From: an uncultured Muribaculaceae bacterium | GTDB lineage: Bacteria; Bacteroidota; Bacteroidia; Bacteroidales; Muribaculaceae | DNA: 58,761 nt | Direction: 5' to 3' | Assembly (NCBI GenBank): GCA_910588245.1 | Contig: CAJUQP010000018.1 | Location: 1 to 58,761 of the forward strand | In this document: positions 1-7,877 of the stretch, piece after piece | Layout of the letters: each line of letters starts with the position of its first letter | Position numbering within the stretch: the first letter of the stretch is position 1 | Translations under genes and position numbers: made by a program | Notes under the pieces: model-generated | What the model saw: the letters and a program-made list of their open reading frames with translations, nothing else | What the model was told of the DNA's origin: nothing | Database searches by the model: none

Positions 1-287
1 AGGCGGCTTAAAAATTGGAGGGTGTACCAAAAACTGAATTTTGATACACCCTCATGGTCATGGCGTGATATGTCAAGACCCTCGAACAAATCACGTCTCC
101 CGGCGAAGAATGCTTCGATTGTGGATAGGAGGAGGCTTTTCCCGAACCGACGCGGTCGGCACAGGAGATAATATTTGCTTCCTTCAAGCATCTGTTGTAT
201 GAAACGGGTCTTGTCGATATAGAGGAATCCTTTTTCACGAATCTCTGAGAAAGTCTGGATCCCTACAGGATATCTTTGTCTGTCCAT
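1..287 (-). CDS. AAA-ATPase-like / PD-(D/E)XK family protein, 5' part only
   Basis: The minus strand reads open from an ATG at 287 to the window edge (95 codons). The product begins MDRQRYPVGIQTFSEI, followed by YIDKTRFI and a Walker-A-like CRPRRFGKSLLLSTIE, the hallmark of the AAA-ATPase_like family that usually carries a C-terminal PD-(D/E)XK nuclease domain and runs to about 500 residues. Family resemblance holds up to FEGLDISRHDHE (about residue 78); after that the reading enters an inverted repeat and no longer looks like the family, so the gene may be interrupted near position 53. Family members are multi-copy in Bacteroidales and their function is not well defined. A good promoter lies just upstream. 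Confident in family, unsure whether the gene is intact beyond the edge. Confidence 0.75.
   Translation of the reverse strand, partial: MDRQRYPVGIQTFSEIREKGFLYIDKTRFIQQMLEGSKYYLLCRPRRFGKSLLLSTIEAFFAGRRDLFEGLDISRHDHEGVSKFSFWYTLQFLSR
18..53. repeat. Inverted repeat inside the AAA-ATPase reading frame
   Basis: Arms 18-32 and 39-53 (15 nt each, starting GAGGGTGTACC) pair with a single mismatch around a 6-nt loop. The family-like part of the ATPase ORF stops exactly where the repeat begins, which suggests the end of an inserted element or a small hairpin insertion. No transposase is visible because the window ends here. Confidence 0.6.
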
Positions 288-311
288 GGCGCCACTTTTT
301 CTATTTCCCTA

Positions 312-343
312 CAAATATAAGTCATTCCTTCCGATTCCGCAAA
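312..343 (-). promoter_or_regulatory. Bacteroidetes-type promoter for the AAA-ATPase gene
   Basis: On the minus strand TTTG (340-343) is followed after 20 nt by TATATTTG (312-319), matching the TTTG / TAnnTTTG consensus. The predicted start of transcription near 305 is about 18 nt upstream of the ATG at 287. The stretch 288-540 otherwise holds nothing I can support; two short minus-strand ORFs there are out of frame with the ATPase. Confidence 0.6.
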
Positions 344-541
344 TACTGTATTGTTTTTTAGTTCCAATTTAAGACGCCGTCTATACGCCAATGTCAAAAA
401 TGAGTAGCAGCTTTGGATCATGTTTTTTCTTGCAGATGAAGAAGCATAGCGATCTGACACCTAAGAAAAAAGACATCAATGGATTCTTTCTTAAACAATT
501 TCAAAAATATTACGATATTTTTCAAAATATCTGACATATAT

Positions 542-572
542 TTTGCAATCTAAAATTTTTTATCTATCTTAG
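542..572 (+). promoter_or_regulatory. Promoter upstream of the RHS locus
   Basis: TTTG (542-545), 19 nt, TATCTTAG (565-572), one mismatch from TAnnTTTG. It sits 27 nt upstream of the ATG at 599 that opens the signal-peptide remnant. Confidence 0.45.
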
Positions 573-598
573 CCGTCGAAACCGAAATACCCTGACAT

Positions 599-745
599 AT
601 GAGACTCAACCTCCTCCGCCTCTCCCTCAAGAAACCGTATATAAGACTGGTTCTGTTCCTTTTCCCTGTAGCCGCTCCGATATTACCTGCAAGGAGGATG
701 TGGGTACGTTCTCATACAATCATCCCACAAAACCGTATGCCTTGA
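599..745 (+). pseudogene. Signal-peptide start of a former full-length RHS/wall-associated gene
   Basis: ATG at 599 opens 48 codons starting MRLNLLRLSLKKPYIRLVLF and continuing LFPVAAPILPAR, a convincing Sec signal sequence, then stops at 743-745. The RHS core begins in another frame (+2 relative to this one) at about 690-700. The simplest reading is that an ancestral secreted RHS protein lost its repeat region by deletion, leaving promoter and signal peptide fused out of frame to the core/toxin end. Without a frame correction this 48-residue peptide would be made alone. Confidence 0.5.
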
Positions 746-2202
746 CTTCAATGACCGCAACGGGATCTCTGAAACCATCGGCGACTCAGACAGTGGAATA
801 TACCTCGTTCGGCTGGGCTTCCAGGATTTCCGAAAACGGTACGACAGCCGAAATCACGTATAATGCCGACGGAGAGCGTGTCAGAATGACGGTAAGGAAA
901 GCGGGAAGTGTTTACGACGAACTCGTCAAGTACTATCTTGGAGGCAACTATGAACGGGAGAAAAAGAAAGACGGCACTGTCATCGAGCGGCTATATCTTG
1001 GAGGGGATTATTATAGTTCTCCTGTTGTTCTGATCAAGACGGGAACTGAAGTGAAGCGGTATTACATAATAAGGGATATTCTCGGAAGCATATGCTCCGT
1101 CGTCAACCCTGATTATACCATAGCCCAGGAGATGAGTTACGACGCATGGGGCAATCTCCGGAATCCATCAACCGGCAAGGTTTATTCGAACTTGGCTCCG
1201 GAGCTTTTCCTTGGCCGAGGTTACACGGGCCACGAGCATCTTCCCTGGTTCAGGCTGATAAACATGAACGCGCGTCTGTATGACCCGCTGCTTAGCCGGT
1301 TCCTTTCGCCTGATCCGCTTGTGCAGATGCCTGATTTTTCACAGAACTACAACCGCTATTCCTACTGTCTCAACAACCCCATGACATATGTGGATGAAAA
1401 CGGTGAGTTCTTCTGGCTCGCAATCGGTATCTCGGCGTTGATATCCGGAGTGACAAATGTCGCCGTACACTGGAATGAAATATCTGCGGCCGGAGGCTGG
1501 AAGGGTTTCTGGAAAGGTGCCGGTTATTTCGGCATAGGTGCTGTTGCAGGAGGTGCAGGCGCTGCCGCTGGAATTGGCGCCGCGGTAGGAATAACACACC
1601 TTCTCTCAACTACCATAAGCGGGGTCGCCTTGTATTCTTGCGGCATCTTGCCCGGGGCTGCGGTCGGAGCTGCATCAGGAGCTGCTGAAGGATTTATAGG
1701 CGGCACATTAAATTCATTATATGAAGGGTATGGCTTCAAACATTCATTGAAGGACGGTGCGGAAGGAGCATTATTGGGGGCCGTCACAGGAGCCATTGCC
1801 GGAGGAGTCGATGGCGGAACAAGAGCGTATCAGAGCTACCGTAACATATGGAATGGAAGAACCACTAATAAGAGTGCCGTTTACGATGCGGGTGCATACG
1901 CAAATGGAAAAATTAAAGGTTCAGGACGATTCGTGGGAAAAGCGAAACATAATTTGGCTGAAAATGTATTGGAAAGGGCCCAAGGCAGAGAAATTGTCAA
2001 TGGTCTTGTATTTGAAAAAAGAATCCAACATAACGGATATTGGATTATTCCGGATGTTTTATATGTTGGCGATGACATGAAAAAAATAATTTATGATTTC
2101 AAATTTGGCTATGCAAATAGGTCGATAGCTCAATTTATGAGAACTCGGCAGATGAGAAGATATCGTGAGTTTGCAAATGAAGTTTACGTATTCAAATATT
2201 AA
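700..2202 (+). CDS. RHS-core polymorphic toxin with PD-(D/E)XK-like C-terminal domain
   Basis: About 500 residues from a GTG at 700. Residues 1-230 carry YD-repeat and RHS core signatures (SYDAWGNLRNP, GRGYTGHEHL, MNARLYDPLLSRFLSPDP, NNPMTYVDENGEFFW). Residues about 235-390 are a glycine/alanine-rich hydrophobic pretoxin region. The last 110 residues are different in composition and contain IIPDVLYVG followed by IIYDFKFGY, a PD...(D/E)XK nuclease signature, then a Q/R/Y-rich helix (RTRQMRRY), as in restriction-endonuclease-fold toxins. The true N-terminus is missing: the core is out of frame with the upstream signal peptide, so this is an orphan core-toxin module or a truncated effector. The downstream gene is the expected immunity partner. 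AT-rich tail suggests transfer of the toxin/immunity end. Confidence 0.8.
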   Translation: MGTFSYNHPTKPYALTSMTATGSLKPSATQTVEYTSFGWASRISENGTTAEITYNADGERVRMTVRKAGSVYDELVKYYLGGNYEREKKKDGTVIERLYLGGDYYSSPVVLIKTGTEVKRYYIIRDILGSICSVVNPDYTIAQEMSYDAWGNLRNPSTGKVYSNLAPELFLGRGYTGHEHLPWFRLINMNARLYDPLLSRFLSPDPLVQMPDFSQNYNRYSYCLNNPMTYVDENGEFFWLAIGISALISGVTNVAVHWNEISAAGGWKGFWKGAGYFGIGAVAGGAGAAAGIGAAVGITHLLSTTISGVALYSCGILPGAAVGAASGAAEGFIGGTLNSLYEGYGFKHSLKDGAEGALLGAVTGAIAGGVDGGTRAYQSYRNIWNGRTTNKSAVYDAGAYANGKIKGSGRFVGKAKHNLAENVLERAQGREIVNGLVFEKRIQHNGYWIIPDVLYVGDDMKKIIYDFKFGYANRSIAQFMRTRQMRRYREFANEVYVFKY

Positions 2203-2212
2203 ATAAGGACAT

Positions 2213-2830
2213 ATGAAAAGTGCATCGCAAATCAGATGGAAAGAGATAATGTCGCAGTGGAGTGAACAGTTTCCATTCCTAAAGCCTTATGGCACGATGC
2301 GGCTTCTTTACCGGACTGATATATTCATGATCGGCTTGTATCTGGAGAAATTGAGAGGCCCGGTATACCGGGTTGAGTTTGAGGTGAAGCAACTTTGGGA
2401 GCCTCCTGTCACGAATTGGGACAATTGCATTTATACCCATATAATCAATGAGAGGATTAAAAGCAAAGGTGACTATTGGATAGAATATGGGACAGATTAC
2501 GACAACCATGATTTCTACTTCGGGAGAGCATTGGAATCAACCAGATCGCAATTTGGAGAAATACTCGAAGGCACCGCGACATCCGGGTTCCTTATGGAGC
2601 AGTGCAAGCGGACGTATGCTCCCCGCAATAAGCGAGACTTTGTGTTTGAGACGCTATATTATGAATTTCAGCTTGCGATGGCTGTCTATTTCCAACAGGA
2701 TGAAATCATTGAATCTCTCTATCGTGAGATTGACGAGAGTTGTCGGTTATGGACCCGAAGATTCAGTAAGGGCAAACATGTCTGCGGTCTTACGCAACTC
2801 TCATTGATATCTTCATGGAGAAAAAAATAG
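2213..2830 (+). CDS. Candidate immunity protein for the RHS toxin
   Basis: 205 residues, starting 10 nt after the toxin stop, same strand, AT-rich like the toxin tail. I do not recognise a named family. The product is charged and aromatic-rich, with no signal peptide or membrane segment (for example LKPYGTMRLLYRTDIFMIG, YWIEYGTDYDNHDFYFG), compatible with a cytosolic binding partner. Immunity function is inferred only from position behind a polymorphic toxin. The C-terminus (GKHVCGLTQLSLISSWRKK) looks atypical and a better continuation exists in another frame from about 2770 into the ORF ending at 3018, so the gene may be frameshifted near its end. Confidence 0.6.
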   Translation: MKSASQIRWKEIMSQWSEQFPFLKPYGTMRLLYRTDIFMIGLYLEKLRGPVYRVEFEVKQLWEPPVTNWDNCIYTHIINERIKSKGDYWIEYGTDYDNHDFYFGRALESTRSQFGEILEGTATSGFLMEQCKRTYAPRNKRDFVFETLYYEFQLAMAVYFQQDEIIESLYREIDESCRLWTRRFSKGKHVCGLTQLSLISSWRKK

Positions 2831-3018
2831 AAGACCGTATATCTGACCGCGATAGGCTGCTGTCGATTTGCGAGGAAAACTCAAAGGTCAAAAAGATACG
2901 CCGCCTGAACATTGGGGAACTGATCTTCACCCCATACGAGGGAAATATTGATGAAGAGAAGCAGCAGGAGAGTCTGTTTGCCAAAATCATGTCTTCCATC
3001 AAGAACCGGTTCACATAA
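2815..3018 (+). CDS. Small ORF overlapping the immunity gene, possibly its C-terminus
   Basis: 67 codons from an ATG at 2815, overlapping the preceding gene by 16 nt in a different frame. The product is highly charged (KKIEDRISDRDRLLSICEEN, later EEKQQESLFAKIMSSIKNRFT). Read upstream of its ATG the same frame stays open and gives YATLIDIFMEKK, which would continue the immunity protein sensibly. Either two translationally coupled genes or one gene with a single-base indel between about 2770 and 2815. Function unknown. Confidence 0.4.
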   Translation: MEKKIEDRISDRDRLLSICEENSKVKKIRRLNIGELIFTPYEGNIDEEKQQESLFAKIMSSIKNRFT

Positions 3019-3101
3019 ATATATCACAAGATCAACAGGACTGAAAATATGGCGGATGGGCTGAAAAATGAAAGCTTTTGGCAAGAAATATTGGATATTT
3101 G

Positions 3102-3132
3102 TTTGTAATAATGTAAAAGTTTTATAACTTTG
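3102..3132 (+). promoter_or_regulatory. Promoter of gltB
   Basis: TTTG (3102-3105), 19 nt, TAACTTTG (3125-3132): a full match to the Bacteroidetes consensus. Predicted transcription start near 3139 leaves a leader of about 105 nt; within it TTCCCG and CGGGAA (about 3180 and 3217) can pair, but no terminator is visible. Confidence 0.7.
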
Positions 3133-3246
3133 CCACCGATTTCGTATTAAAGATGAAAATAATATAAATTGCTTCTGATTCCCGTCCTGTCAAGATGTAA
3201 ATCGGTCTGAGAGCCGGGAAAAGTTTCTACAGAAAAATGACCGCCT

Positions 3247-6200
3247 ATGAATTCGAGAGGAAAACTGAACACGGCAGGGCTCTATAGGCCCGAATATGAA
3301 CATGACGGATGCGGAGTGGGGCTCGTTGTCAAGATCGACGGCAGCAAGCATCATTCCATCGTCGACCAGGGATTGTCGGTGCTTGAGCACATGGCCCACC
3401 GCGGAGCGGAGGGTGCCGACGATAAGACCGGCGACGGAGCAGGGATAATGGTGCAGATCCCGCATGAATACATATTGCTCAATGGAATCCCTGTTCCCGA
3501 GAAAGGACGCTACGGGGTCGGCATGGTCTTCCTTCCGAAAGATGACGCCGACCGCGCGCGGTTTGAGGCGATAATCGACAAGGAGATCAAGGCCCAGGGG
3601 CTTTTCCTGATGCACACGCGCGAGGTGCCTGTCGATTCCTCCGTGCTCGGACATGACGCACTCCTCACAGAGCCTCTCATACGCCAGCTCTTCATCGTGG
3701 GTTGCGACAACCGCGAGCGTCTCGAGGGGTTGCTCTACGTAATACGCAAACGTATCGAACAGGCGGTGCTCGACGATGAGGAGATCGTCGACAAGGATAG
3801 CTGCTACATTGTCAGCATGTCGACGCGCACTCTCATCTATAAAGGAATGCTCTCATCGCTTCAACTGCGCACATATTTCAAAGACCTCAAGAGCCCCTAT
3901 TTCACCAGCGCCATAGCCCTGGTGCATTCACGATTCTCCACCAACACGTTCCCTACATGGCGGCTGGCCCAGCCTTTCCGCCTCATCGGCCACAACGGTG
4001 AGATCAACACCATACGCGGCAACCGGTTCTGGATGTCGACCCGCGAGGCGGTCATACAGCCCGATAATCTGGGGGAGATGAAAAACATAGGCCAGGTGAT
4101 ACAGCCCGACATGAGCGACAGCGCCTCCTTCGACAATGCCCTGGAATTTTTCGTGCGTTCCGGCATGAGCCTTCCCCATGCGCTTGCCATGCTCGTGCCC
4201 GAGAGCTGCAACGACCAGAACCCGCTGTCGCGTAAACTCCTCGCCTTCTATGAATACCACTCCATCTTCATGGCCCCGTGGGACGGTCCGGCGGCCATCA
4301 TATTCTCCGACGGAAGATATGCCGGCGGAATGCTCGACCGCAACGGTCTGCGTCCCGCCCGCGTGATGATTACAAAGAGCGGCGAGATGGTCGTGGCCTC
4401 CGAGACCGGAGTGCTCGACGTGGATCCCGCCGACATAAAGCACCGATCGCGGCTCAAACCCGGCAAGATCCTGATGGTCGACACCGAGGAGGGGCGCATA
4501 ATCGTAGACCGCGACATAAAGCGCGAGCTTTCCACGGAGCATCCCTACAGCGAGTGGATAGCCCAGAACCGCATCGTGCTCAGCGACATCAAAAGCGGAC
4601 GCAAGGTGACCCACGAAGTTGAGGATTGCGACCGGCTCCTCACGGCTTTCGGCTACAACAGCGAGGATATAGAGCGGATCATCAAGCCTATGGCCGCTAC
4701 CTCGGCCGAGCCGCTCGCCTCCATGGGCAACGACGCGCCTCCGGCCATCCTCGCCAGGATGCCGCAGCGTTTCTTCAACTATTTCCGCCAGCAGTTCGCA
4801 CAGGTCACGAATCCTCCCATTGACCCGATACGCGAGGAACTCGTCATGTCGCTCACGAGCTACGTCGGCGCCGTGCGTAAGAACATCCTGCGCCCCTCGG
4901 CCGACCTCTGCAATGTCGTGATGATGCCCTCTCCGATTGTCTCCGACAGCGAGCTTGACAAACTGCGCCATCTGCAATACAAGGGATTCCGCACCATCAC
5001 ACTCCCGATGCTCTTCGACGCCGAAGGGGGAGTGGAGGCTATGGAAGGGGCCATCCATCATCTGTGCCAGACGGCGGAAGACGCCGTCGACAACGGCTAC
5101 AACTACATGGTCATATCCGACCGCGGCGTCAACGCGCGTCATGCCCCGATCCCTTCCCTGCTTGCCCTCTCTGCCGTACACAATCATCTTGTGGCACGCC
5201 GCAAACGCTCGCAGATCGCCATCATCGTGGAGAGCGGCGAGGTGAGCGAGGTGATGCACGTGGCCCTGCTCATGGGCTATGGCGCGAGCGCTGTCAATCC
5301 CTACATGGCTTTCGCGGTGCTCAAGAAACTCGTGGACGGTAAGGAGCTCCAGCTCGACTACGAAGGGGCGGAGAAACATTATATAAAGGCTGTCAACAAG
5401 GGGATGATGAAGATCATGTCGAAGATGGGAATCAGCACCATCCGCAGTTATCGCGGATGCGCGCTCTTCGAAGCCTTGGGAGTCAGTTCCCGTCTGCTCG
5501 GCAATTATATGGGGGGAGGGATATCCCCCATCGAGGGTATCGGCATAGAGGATGTGGCCGACGATGTGCTCCGCAATCATGCGAGGGCTTTCTCCGAGGG
5601 TGGCGACACTCTCGAGGATTTCGGCAACTACGGCTTCCGCAAGGCCGGAGAGCTCCACGCCTGGAATCCGCCGGTGGTCAGGGCCCTTCAGGTGGCAACC
5701 GCTTCGGGCGACTACGACAAGTTCAAGGAATTCGTCTCCCTTGTGGAGGATAAGCCCGAGCCGATATTCCTTCGCGACCTTATCACGGTGGAGAGCGACC
5801 GTGAGCCCATATCTGTCGATGAGGTGGAGAGCGAGGAAGCGCTCATGCGCCGGTTCTGCACGGAGGCCATGTCGTTCGGCGCCATCAGCAAGGAGGCCCA
5901 TGAGGCTCTGGCCATCGCCATGAACAAGATCGGCGGCATGAGCAACACCGGCGAGGGGGGCGAGGATCCGGAGCGTAACAAGGTCAGGGACGACGGCACA
6001 TGGGCCCGCAGCAGCGTGAAGCAGGTTGCCTCAGGGCGTTTCGGCGTCGATACTGAATATCTCGTGAACGCCGATGAGATCCAGATAAAGGTTGCGCAAG
6101 GTGCAAAACCGGGAGAAGGGGGGCAGCTTCCCGGCTTCAAGGTCGATGAGGTCATAGCCCGCACTCGTCGTTCGCTTCCCGGCATAACCCTCATATCCCC

Positions 6201-7713
6201 TCCGCCGCACCACGATATCTACTCTATCGAGGATCTAGCGCAGCTCATCTTCGATCTCAAGAATGTGAATCCGGAGGCGCTGATAAGCGTGAAACTCGTG
6301 GCCGAGAGCGGCATCGGCACCATCGCGGCCGGTGTGGCCAAGGCGAAGGCCGACAAGATTCTCGTGAGCGGTTGCGACGGTGGCACCGGAGCCAGCCCGG
6401 CAAGCTCGATGAAACATGCCGGAGTGCCGGCTGAGATCGGCCTTGCGGAGATACAGCAGACCCTTGTCATCAACAATCTCCGTGGCAAGGTCAGACTGCA
6501 GGTCGACGGCCAGCTCAAGAGTCCGCACGACGTGATAGTGACCGCTCTCCTGGGTGCCGAGGAATATGGTTTCGGCACCGCGGCGCTCGTGGTGCTCGGA
6601 TGCTGCATGATACGCAAATGCCACACCAACACCTGTCCCAAGGGTGTCGCTACCCAGAATCCGGAGCTCCGCAAGAAATTTATAGGCCGTTATGAGTATC
6701 TTATAAACTATTTCAGGTTCATGGCCCGGGAGGTGAGGGAGCGTCTCGCCGCCATGGGCTACAGGAATCTCGATGAGATCGTCGGCCGTGCCGACCTCCT
6801 CCGCAAGAAGGAGATTCCGGCAGGGTCGAAGGCCTCGAAGATCGATTTCTCGCGCATGTTCCATATGCCGGTATCCCCGGCCGAGGCCACACTCCACTGC
6901 AACGCCGTGCAAGACCATAAGCTCGGGGGTGTGAAAGACGGCGCCCTGCTCCAGCTTATAGGCAACGCCATTGATTCAAAGCAGCCGATAGCTCTCGGGA
7001 TGCCGATCGTCAATACCGACCGGTCGGTGGGCGCCATGCTCAGCGGCTATATCACCAAGCGATTCGGTGGCGCGGGACTGCCTGACGGCAGCGTGAAACT
7101 GAGTTTCACGGGCTCGGCGGGACAGAGTTTCGGAGCCTTCCTATGCCCCGGAGTGACATTGAGGCTCGAGGGTGACGCCAACGATTATCTCGGCAAAGGC
7201 CTTTCCGGAGGACGCATTGTGGTAGTGCCTCCCCGCGACGCAACTTTCGAGGCCGAGAACAACACCATAGCCGGCAACACTCTCCTATACGGAGCTACGG
7301 CAGGCGAACTCTTCGTCAATGGCCGCGCGGGTGAGCGGTTTGCCGTGCGCAACAGTGGTGCGACTGCCGTTGTTGAAGGTGTAGGCGACCATGCCTGCGA
7401 GTATATGACCGGAGGACGCGTGGCCGTGCTCGGAAAGATCGGCCGCAACTTCGCTGCCGGCATGAGCGGCGGCATAGCATATATATGGAACCTCCAGGGA
7501 AATGTGGACTACTATATCAACATGGATATGGTGGAGCTTACCCTTCTTGAGGATGATGATGAGAAGAATGAGCTCCGCGACCTGATAGATCGTCACTACA
7601 AGCACACCCGCAGTGCCCTTGCGGCCCGCATGCTCAAGGACTGGGAGGAGTATGTGCCGCAGTTCCTGAAGGTCACCCCCGTGGAATACAAGCGTATCTC
7701 GCTGGGGAAATGA
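3247..7713 (+). CDS. gltB: Glutamate synthase large (alpha) subunit
   Basis: 1488 residues, the usual length. It makes two glutamates from glutamine and 2-oxoglutarate. The N-terminal glutamine amidotransferase nucleophile is Cys22 in HDGCGVGLV, implying removal of a 21-residue propeptide. HRGAEGADDKTGDGAG follows. The FMN/synthase domain contains GEGGEDPERN and GCDGGTGASP; the 3Fe-4S cysteines are C1119, C1125 and C1130 (CCMIRKCHTNTC), with the spacing of the E. coli enzyme. The C-terminal GXGXG beta-helix region is intact (GGRIVVVPP, GGRVAVLG). The small subunit gltD, normally adjacent, is not downstream: the next gene is a protease. The enzyme must use a GltD encoded elsewhere or another electron donor such as ferredoxin. 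Confidence 0.97.
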   Translation: MNSRGKLNTAGLYRPEYEHDGCGVGLVVKIDGSKHHSIVDQGLSVLEHMAHRGAEGADDKTGDGAGIMVQIPHEYILLNGIPVPEKGRYGVGMVFLPKDDADRARFEAIIDKEIKAQGLFLMHTREVPVDSSVLGHDALLTEPLIRQLFIVGCDNRERLEGLLYVIRKRIEQAVLDDEEIVDKDSCYIVSMSTRTLIYKGMLSSLQLRTYFKDLKSPYFTSAIALVHSRFSTNTFPTWRLAQPFRLIGHNGEINTIRGNRFWMSTREAVIQPDNLGEMKNIGQVIQPDMSDSASFDNALEFFVRSGMSLPHALAMLVPESCNDQNPLSRKLLAFYEYHSIFMAPWDGPAAIIFSDGRYAGGMLDRNGLRPARVMITKSGEMVVASETGVLDVDPADIKHRSRLKPGKILMVDTEEGRIIVDRDIKRELSTEHPYSEWIAQNRIVLSDIKSGRKVTHEVEDCDRLLTAFGYNSEDIERIIKPMAATSAEPLASMGNDAPPAILARMPQRFFNYFRQQFAQVTNPPIDPIREELVMSLTSYVGAVRKNILRPSADLCNVVMMPSPIVSDSELDKLRHLQYKGFRTITLPMLFDAEGGVEAMEGAIHHLCQTAEDAVDNGYNYMVISDRGVNARHAPIPSLLALSAVHNHLVARRKRSQIAIIVESGEVSEVMHVALLMGYGASAVNPYMAFAVLKKLVDGKELQLDYEGAEKHYIKAVNKGMMKIMSKMGISTIRSYRGCALFEALGVSSRLLGNYMGGGISPIEGIGIEDVADDVLRNHARAFSEGGDTLEDFGNYGFRKAGELHAWNPPVVRALQVATASGDYDKFKEFVSLVEDKPEPIFLRDLITVESDREPISVDEVESEEALMRRFCTEAMSFGAISKEAHEALAIAMNKIGGMSNTGEGGEDPERNKVRDDGTWARSSVKQVASGRFGVDTEYLVNADEIQIKVAQGAKPGEGGQLPGFKVDEVIARTRRSLPGITLISPPPHHDIYSIEDLAQLIFDLKNVNPEALISVKLVAESGIGTIAAGVAKAKADKILVSGCDGGTGASPASSMKHAGVPAEIGLAEIQQTLVINNLRGKVRLQVDGQLKSPHDVIVTALLGAEEYGFGTAALVVLGCCMIRKCHTNTCPKGVATQNPELRKKFIGRYEYLINYFRFMAREVRERLAAMGYRNLDEIVGRADLLRKKEIPAGSKASKIDFSRMFHMPVSPAEATLHCNAVQDHKLGGVKDGALLQLIGNAIDSKQPIALGMPIVNTDRSVGAMLSGYITKRFGGAGLPDGSVKLSFTGSAGQSFGAFLCPGVTLRLEGDANDYLGKGLSGGRIVVVPPRDATFEAENNTIAGNTLLYGATAGELFVNGRAGERFAVRNSGATAVVEGVGDHACEYMTGGRVAVLGKIGRNFAAGMSGGIAYIWNLQGNVDYYINMDMVELTLLEDDDEKNELRDLIDRHYKHTRSALAARMLKDWEEYVPQFLKVTPVEYKRISLGK

Positions 7714-7774
7714 GCTGTGGAAAAGTGTCGTCCGCTTTTTTTGAGAGATTTTTTATTTAAACGATTGCCGATGT

Positions 7775-7808
7775 CCCCAATTTGTTGTAATTTCGCAACA
7801 TATTGGGG
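7775..7808. promoter_or_regulatory. Inverted repeat framing a -7-like box upstream of the protease gene
   Basis: Arms 7775-7787 (CCCCAATTTGTTG) and 7796-7808 (CAACATATTGGGG) pair at 12 of 13 positions. The 8-nt loop, 7788-7795, is TAATTTCG, one mismatch from TAnnTTTG. The plausible -33 element is weak (TTGC near 7766). It could be an operator covering a promoter, or a gltB terminator without a U-tract. It lies 62 nt after gltB and 70 nt before the protease start. Confidence 0.5.
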
Positions 7809-7877
7809 ATGTGGCTTTCCATCGGGTGTAGCGCCATTCCTTTTTTTGATCAGACTGACTGAAAAATCAACATGCCC

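Noticed and set aside
8..460. Two short minus-strand ORFs (8-238 and 263-460)
   Set aside because: They are out of frame with, and overlap, the recognisable AAA-ATPase frame and its promoter.
3928..5901. 657-codon ORF on the minus strand
   Set aside because: Antisense to gltB, His/Glu/Arg-rich low-plausibility product; shadow of a GC-rich gene.
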